DNA of 64,000 nt. It comes from Brachypodium distachyon. Its lineage: Eukaryota > Streptophyta > Magnoliopsida > Poales > Poaceae. Position 1 is the first letter of the stretch. Each line of letters opens with the position of its first letter. The notes beneath the pieces were generated by a model, which was not told where the DNA came from, did not search any database, and saw only the letters and a program-made list of their open reading frames with translations. This document shows, piece after piece, positions 58,890 to 64,000 of the stretch. The DNA lies in assembly GCF_000005505.3 (NCBI RefSeq), contig NC_016133.3, forward strand, positions 19,220,001 to 19,284,000. The letters are read 5' to 3'. The position numbers were made by a program, and so were the translations under genes.

Positions 58890-59681
58890 TCAATCGCTCC
58901 CTGCTGCCATTGCTGTTAATACTGATTGCCGCGTCCTCCTGCATCAGTATAACGTGATTCATATAGCAACGCCGGCCAATATACAACACGCAAAACAAAT
59001 CGGCAATTACTAATTGAAAAAGCCAAAAAAAGAAAAAGAATCGAAACAGGTGTAGTACCTTGCATGAACCCCGAGGCAGAAGGAGAGGTTGGCATCGAGG
59101 CATGCGTAGGTGACCTGGGCCTTGGACAGCTTGCGCCTGTTCCAGTTGCTCATGGCGACCTTCCTGGACTTGCTCACGCTCCAGCCGAGGAGCCGCTCCG
59201 CCATGCCCTCCATGGACGCGCGGCCCATGCCGGTCAGGACGCGCAGCTCCGTGGCGCGGCTGACCACCAGGCCGTAGTGCTCGCTGAGCATGAGGCAGTC
59301 GGCGAGGACGTTGTAGCCGACGAATTCCACGGACGGGTAGTCGCGCAGGAAGCGGCGGAGCGCGTTGGGGATGCCGCCGCCGGCCTGCGCGATCTGGAAC
59401 ACGAGGCAGCGGTGGCCGCAGCAGAGCTGCAGCGTGCTCGGGCGGCGGAAGGGGGGCGTCCACTGCACGCCCATGCCGACCGTGAGCGGCTTGCCGTGGC
59501 GGAGGCGGTGGTGGCCACGCCACAGCGTGGTGTGCACCCAGCGGCGCGCGACGGAGGGGCTCGAGGTAACCATGGCTAGGAAGCCACGGCGGCCGGCGCC
59601 GGCTGCGCGCACCTTGTACCTGTAGGCGTCGTGCGTCCGCGTGGAGCGGCGGAGCCGCATTGACACCGTGGCGGCGACCAT
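58890..59681 (-). CDS. WRN-like 3'-5' exonuclease-domain protein, paralogue A (223 aa)
   Basis: Belongs to the plant WRN-type (DnaQ/RNase D fold) exonuclease-like family. ATG 59681 gives MVAATVSMRLRRSTRTHDAY. The strand reads LTVGMGVQWTPPF where active members have DxE, so the first metal ligands are Gly and Gln. Next come LQLCCGHRCLVFQIAQA, FVGYNVLADCLML (Asp kept) and VTYACLDANLSFCLG (Tyr and Asp kept). The exon ends at 59059 before AG|GTACTA. A consistent second exon at 58938-58890 ends in TGA; reading through instead would stop at 59010. Catalysis is doubtful. Paralogue B lies about 3 kb upstream in the same orientation, suggesting tandem duplication. Confidence 0.8.
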
Positions 59682-59869
59682 GGCTCCGGCTGTCTGTTGG
59701 CTTTGCCCCAGCTGAGATGGATCACACGGAAGGGAACTCTCTGTTTGCTCTGTCCTAAATCCTGACCCCTTTGTTTACAGCAGCGGGCCGGGGTACCAAA
59801 GTGTACAGGACAAAACGACTCCAAACTCCAGACGTAACTGCATTGCATCCCGAATTTAAGGTCCAGCAA

Positions 59870-61202
59870 TCACACGCGGGCCAGAGGAGAGCGGCGCGTG
59901 GCGCGGGCGGCAGCAATGGCGTGCGCGGTTGGGGCAACGGTCGGGCGCGGACGAGCACGTCAATGGCAACGCGATCAAGCCCACAGGATGCTAGGGGAAG
60001 CCGGGAAGGTCTAGTTGCTAGGCTTGCAGCTTGGGGCGTAGGCGCGCAGTCTGGGGCTGGCCGGCCAAGACCGGTCATGTCCTGGCTACTGTAGCTGCGC
60101 GGCTAGGGGCACAGCGGCCAGAGGAAGAAGAAGGAAGGGGTGGGAGGCTGTCGGGTGGGTCCAAGGGGCACTTGTCAGTGAAAAGGGGGCTGGGGCTGGG
60201 GCTGGGGTAGGAACTTGGGGATATGAACGAATTAGACTGCACGTTGCAACTATTCATTCTGTCCAGATTTTCAACATGATCATCTCCTCAAAAGTCAAAA
60301 CTGGTACTATTCATGCCCATGGTTTTGCTTCACTCCGTGGGCAAGGTTGTGAGGCATATACATAGGTGCAAAGTTTTAGGTGGTTCTGAGGTGTAAAAGT
60401 GTGGATTTGATCAAATTTGTAAATCTGCCAGAAATTTGAATTTGCACATGTGCTCAAAATTTGAACTGGGCGACTTCATATTTTTGCATATGTTGATTCA
60501 GGGTGTTGATCTTGTTCAAACGATGGTCTCAAACTTTTCTAAGTTCAAAATGTTTGAAAACATTTGAAAATACAAATCTGGCCGAAACTTGAATTTGAAA
60601 CTGCACCTGAAAAAACTTTATTTATAAAGATGACAGAAATGGTACAGATATGCCAAGAGAATTTCCTGGGAATTTTTTAAAGCAAAAATCTTGCATAAAA
60701 TGATGAAACATGTGGTTTTGGCTGATTTTGTGAATTAAAAGCTGGAAAATAATTAGTTAAAACATTCAATAAGTATTATTTTTTGTCAGAACCGAAACTA
60801 TTTTAAATAAGATCCACTCTGAATCTCCGCAAAATTAATTGGATTGCTTATTTTGCATTTTATCTTAATTTAAGTAGGATTAGGAGATTTGAAAGAGAGG
60901 CGAAAATGGGGTTTTGTTAAATAGTATTTTAGGGGTTTTAATTAGTTTCTTAATGGATTTCTGATCTTTAGGCAAGGAAGAGTAGAGATAATGATTTCAA
61001 GTTTAACAAATTTAGTTTTAAAAATATTTTCAAACTCCAAATAAAAGTATTTATGTCAAAAACATCAAATAGACTCCAAGAACAACATAAATCCTATTGA
61101 TTCAAAATAAAATCTTTTGAATTTTTTGAAAGATGGCAAATTTCCACTTTGTTAAAATGTTAAAATAGGTTTTGTCCAAGTTTTGAAAATTAGGGTGTGA
61201 CA
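59870..61202. repeat. Dispersed repeat copy 2, ends AGGGTGTGACA
   Basis: Partner of 56440-57838 without the MITE. Its left border lies within about 190 bp of the start codon of paralogue A, so it replaces or forms that gene's upstream region. Confidence 0.75.
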
Positions 61203-61208
61203 CGTGGG

Positions 61209-61300
61209 TTGAGTTGACAAGACGGATAATGGCAATATCTAAAATAGACTTACATTCTCTATTCTTATATTGAGTTGACAAGACGGATAATGGCAATATC
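61209..61300. repeat. 31-bp exact direct repeat
   Basis: 61209-61239 and 61270-61300 are identical (TTGAGTTGACAAGACGGATA onward), separated by 30 bp. Confidence 0.95.
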
Positions 61301-61736
61301 AAGTTATTGTGTCAATAAATATTTCCTCTGTGTATAACAGTCTAATCAACAATCAACTTTTTCTTATTTTCCCACTAGACTATTAATGTATAGATATAAT
61401 GTGGATAACAAAAATCCACAAAATAACCTTTAGTAAATTCACAAGTGTCTTATTTGTTAGTATATCGATACATCTTTGATCACATTTATCTACAAAATGC
61501 TAACATGCAGGGACTTGCTGCAATGCCCATCAGTTTGACATCGACGATAACTATTACGAGCTCCCAATTCTCACATTAGTAACAGCCATATACTCAATTG
61601 GCGCCTTTATTTTGCCTATTAGGACTAATCATCTACTTCGATCAATTTGAGTCTTGTCCGTATGTTTGTTTTCTTTGATAAATTGGGACAGCTGTAACGT
61701 GTTGTAAGCAACTGTCCTAGCAATGTGTGTGTTGTA

Positions 61737-61976
61737 CTTTCTCCGTCCCATAATATGAGACACGCACGCATCCTTAGATCGTCAATTTAGCTAACTAAAT
61801 TAAAATTAAATAATAAAAAGTTTATATCATTATAAAGATCTGATAACAAATCTAATGATATAATTTTTGTTAAAAAACATACATATTTAATTAATTAAAT
61901 TGATGATTTAGAAAAGCGTGCACGTCTCGCGCCTCGTGTTATGGGACTCGCGCCTCGTGTTATGGGACGGAGGGAG
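61737..61976. mobile_element. Stowaway-type MITE, 240 bp, with duplicated end
   Basis: The left end is CTTTCTCCGTCCCATAATAT and the right end TATGGGACGGAGGGAG. TA duplications lie at 61735-61736 and 61977-61978. Near the right end a 21-bp segment is tandemly repeated (61927-61947, 61948-61968). Confidence 0.9.
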
Positions 61977-61978
61977 TA

Positions 61979-62490
61979 GGTAGCAACAGGCACATGGAGT
62001 AGCATTACCATTAGCATTAGCATCAGGATGAAGTCAGCGACGTTGTCGCTGATGGAAGGAAAGGCATGGGCAAGTACTCCCAACTGAGGCACCACGAGAC
62101 GTGTATTTTGTGAGCGATCGGTCCAACGTGACCTTGAACCATGAGGTCCACCTCCGCAGAGCGCAGATGAAATGGGAACAGTGCCGGGAACAGTCGATAT
62201 CTTTGGGACAGAAACGTCCAAGAATCACCAGAGAATCATCCACTTTTGACGCCATCGTGACCCCTTTGACAGAGGAGGACTGGAGGAGGCGTCATCCCAC
62301 GCCCTTTGACTCGAATTTTGAATCAAAGGCCACGGCGCAACAGCCACCGGCGGCGAGACCGGAAATTAAAATACCCGGCGAGTAAGAGAGAAGACTGCGG
62401 ATTAAATGTTTAAGCACTTGATCTCTGAAGAAAAAGAAAGAAAAGGAAGGCTCTCACGAGAGAGAGCTGGAGCCCTATGTTTCAGCACAA
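61979..62490. other. Intergenic, one unassigned short frame
   Basis: An open frame at 62101-62385 (+) has no recognisable motif or promoter and is not called a gene. Confidence 0.4.
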
Positions 62491-62677
62491 CGTATTTTAA
62501 GATTTTGCTTGGACCAACAATTAGACTAATGATTTGAGAAATGATTTGAGACTTATGTGTTACAAAAATTATATCATTGGATTCGTATTTCAAATTTTTT
62601 TCAACGATATAAAATTTGTAACATATAATTTACATACAATTGGTCTAATTGTTGGTCAAGTTTGATCTTAAAAAGCG
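62491..62677. mobile_element. Inverted-repeat MITE, ~187 bp
   Basis: CGTATTTTAAGATTTTGCTT followed by GGACCAACAATTAGAC at the left pairs with GTCTAATTGTTGG and GATCTTAAAAAGCG at the right. An inner palindrome centres on ATATCATTGG/TTCAACGATAT. The target duplication is unclear. Confidence 0.65.
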
Positions 62678-62810
62678 TGGGCGCGCATTGTTTGTGAAAT
62701 GGAATGAGTAAATAGACAGTGATCATCGACGTTGAGATTAGAATAGCAGCCTGGCGGACCTTACATTGCCCAGTGCCCACAATCCACAAAATAACACAAA
62801 ATAACTACTT

Positions 62811-63548
62811 CTAATAAGAGGCGGGGTCCGAGTCCGGCATGACGCCGACGCGAGCGCCGAGGCAGTAGGAGAGGCAGGCGTCGTGGCAGGCGTAGAAGAC
62901 CTGCTCCTCGGAGAGGTCGCGGGCGTGCCACCTGCTGACGCCGACCCGCTTGTCCTTCTTCACCCCGCCCCAGCCGAGGAGCCGCTCCGCCATGCCGGCC
63001 ATGGAGGCGTTCCCCATGCCGGTCACTTCGCGCAGCTCCCTGGCGCACCTGTCCTCCAGCCCGTGGTGGGCGCTCAGCTTGCGGCAGTCGGACCTCACGT
63101 TGTACCCGACGAAGGCCACGCGCGGGTCGTCCAGGAAGCGCGAGAGGATGGCGGGGATCGCGGCACCGTCGGCGTTGTCGGCCGCCTGCGCGATCTGGAA
63201 CACCAGGCAGCGGTGCCCGCTGCAGAGCTGCAGCGTGCCCGGCCGCAGCTCGGACTCTGATCCTCCGTCATTGTCGGAGGAGTCGGGCTCTGATTCGCCG
63301 CCGTCGGGCTCTGATTCGTCGTCGGAGGAGGAGGAGTCGAGGAAAGGAGGAGTCCACTGCACGCCCAAGCCGACGGTGAGTCCCATGCCGGAGTGGAGGC
63401 GGCGGCGGCCCCGCCAGAGCGTGGTGTAGACCCAGCAGCGCGCCACGGCGGGGGTCACCGTGACGGTGCCGCGTCCGGCGACGCGCACCTCGTAGTCGTC
63501 GTGGGTTCGCGTGGAGTGACGGAGGCGCGCTGACACGGCGGCGGCCAT
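62811..63548 (-). CDS. WRN-like 3'-5' exonuclease-domain protein, paralogue B (245 aa)
   Basis: Single-exon frame from ATG 63548 (MAAAVSARLRHSTRTHDDYE) to a stop at 62811-62813. It shares the paralogue A layout: LTVGLGVQWTPPFLD in the Exo I position, LQLCSGHRCLVFQIAQA, FVGYNVRSDCRKL and VFYACHDACLSYCLG. As in A, the Exo I Asp and Glu are Gly and Gln, while the Exo II and Exo III Asp remain. An acidic Ser/Asp/Glu insert of about 35 residues (DSSSSDDESEPDGGESEPDS) follows Exo I and is absent from A. The frame is intact. The protein is likely a non-catalytic or altered nuclease-fold protein; the role is unknown. Confidence 0.82.
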   Translation of the reverse strand: MAAAVSARLRHSTRTHDDYEVRVAGRGTVTVTPAVARCWVYTTLWRGRRRLHSGMGLTVGLGVQWTPPFLDSSSSDDESEPDGGESEPDSSDNDGGSESELRPGTLQLCSGHRCLVFQIAQAADNADGAAIPAILSRFLDDPRVAFVGYNVRSDCRKLSAHHGLEDRCARELREVTGMGNASMAGMAERLLGWGGVKKDKRVGVSRWHARDLSEEQVFYACHDACLSYCLGARVGVMPDSDPASY

Positions 63549-64000
63549 GGCTCCGGCGGTTTCTTGGCTAGCTTTGCCCCCTGGCCTGCGGCAACTGCTA
63601 CGATCGACCCGCTCGGTTTACCCAGGCACGCAAGCCAGACAAACGTGGGAACCTCACGTTTCCAACTAGTAGACTCGACTAGGTCTGCGTTCTTTTCGGC
63701 CGAGGCTTCTGCTAAAAACAAAACTGCTCTCACCAGCTTTCCTATCTCAGATTTAATTAGATAAACCAAATCAATTCGATGGTCTAATCAATTTTAGGTG
63801 ACTGTTTCTTCGGAAAGTTGGGAAAGGACAGCTTATCGAAGAAGCCGGTCTAGAAAATCAAAAATAACTGGCCCTAGGACTCACACGCTGACCGAGGAGG
63901 CAGCCAGACAACCACGAATCGCGATAACACGAAAGCAATTTTTTGTTTTCCCAGCTCAAACACGGGAGCGCCTCTCTTTGTTAGCTGGGGCTCACGCATG
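63549..64000. other. Upstream region of paralogue B
   Basis: The first ~35 bp resemble the leader of paralogue A (CCATGGCTCCGGC ... GGCTTTGCCCC type). The rest shows no gene or clear TATA box. Confidence 0.4.

Noticed and set aside
58783..59523. 246-residue alternative minus-strand frame
   Set aside because: Arg/Pro-rich shadow of the exonuclease paralogue A in another phase.
62101..62385. 94-residue plus-strand frame
   Set aside because: No motif, promoter or conserved neighbour; left as unassigned.

Overview
The window is nuclear DNA of a grass, most likely a Triticeae or other Pooideae species. The evidence is intron-containing plant genes (sucrose-phosphate synthase, class III peroxidase, Fpg-type DNA glycosylase, F-box/FBD), many Stowaway MITEs with the CTCCCTCCGT terminus and TA target duplications, and nested LTR retrotransposons. 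No database was searched; family names rest on motifs I can read.

Layout: (1) 3-4787 (+): the last nine exons of a sucrose-phosphate synthase gene, entering from upstream. (2) 6520-13662: a decayed Ty1/copia element with an AATAT target duplication and a GC-rich antisense reading frame in its leader. (3) 13894-15181 (-): a three-exon class III peroxidase. (4) 15.6-22.9 kb: a transposon cluster with an 868-bp Mutator-type element, a foldback repeat, a Stowaway MITE and a 4.5-kb Pack-MULE-like element. The last has a perfect 9-bp duplication and carries two divergent gene-like segments. (5) 23.3-24.1 kb (-): a hexose-transporter pseudogene split by a small hAT element, next to a poly(A) retroposon with a 15-bp duplication. 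(6) 26.1 kb (-): an orphan signal-peptide exon. (7) 27576-28648: a second copy of the 15.7-kb Mutator family. (8) 28922-31950 (+): an F-box/FBD pseudogene. (9) 33297-39016 (+): a complete ten-exon formamidopyrimidine-DNA glycosylase gene. (10) 39343-52982: a long foldback element split by a 12.8-kb defective Ty3/gypsy element with two minisatellite blocks. (11) 54.9-62.7 kb: a Harbinger-type MITE, Stowaway MITEs and a diverged pair of direct repeats. (12) 58890-59681 and 62811-63548 (-): two paralogues of a WRN-like 3'-5' exonuclease-domain protein that have both lost the first catalytic motif.

The working genes (SPS, peroxidase, FPG, the two exonuclease-like genes) are unrelated housekeeping or family genes and do not form a pathway. 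The notable biology is the layered transposon history. Target duplications can be read directly for three Mutator-type insertions, a hAT, a retroposon, a Harbinger MITE, several Stowaway MITEs and two LTR retrotransposons. From these the insertion order can be partly worked out.
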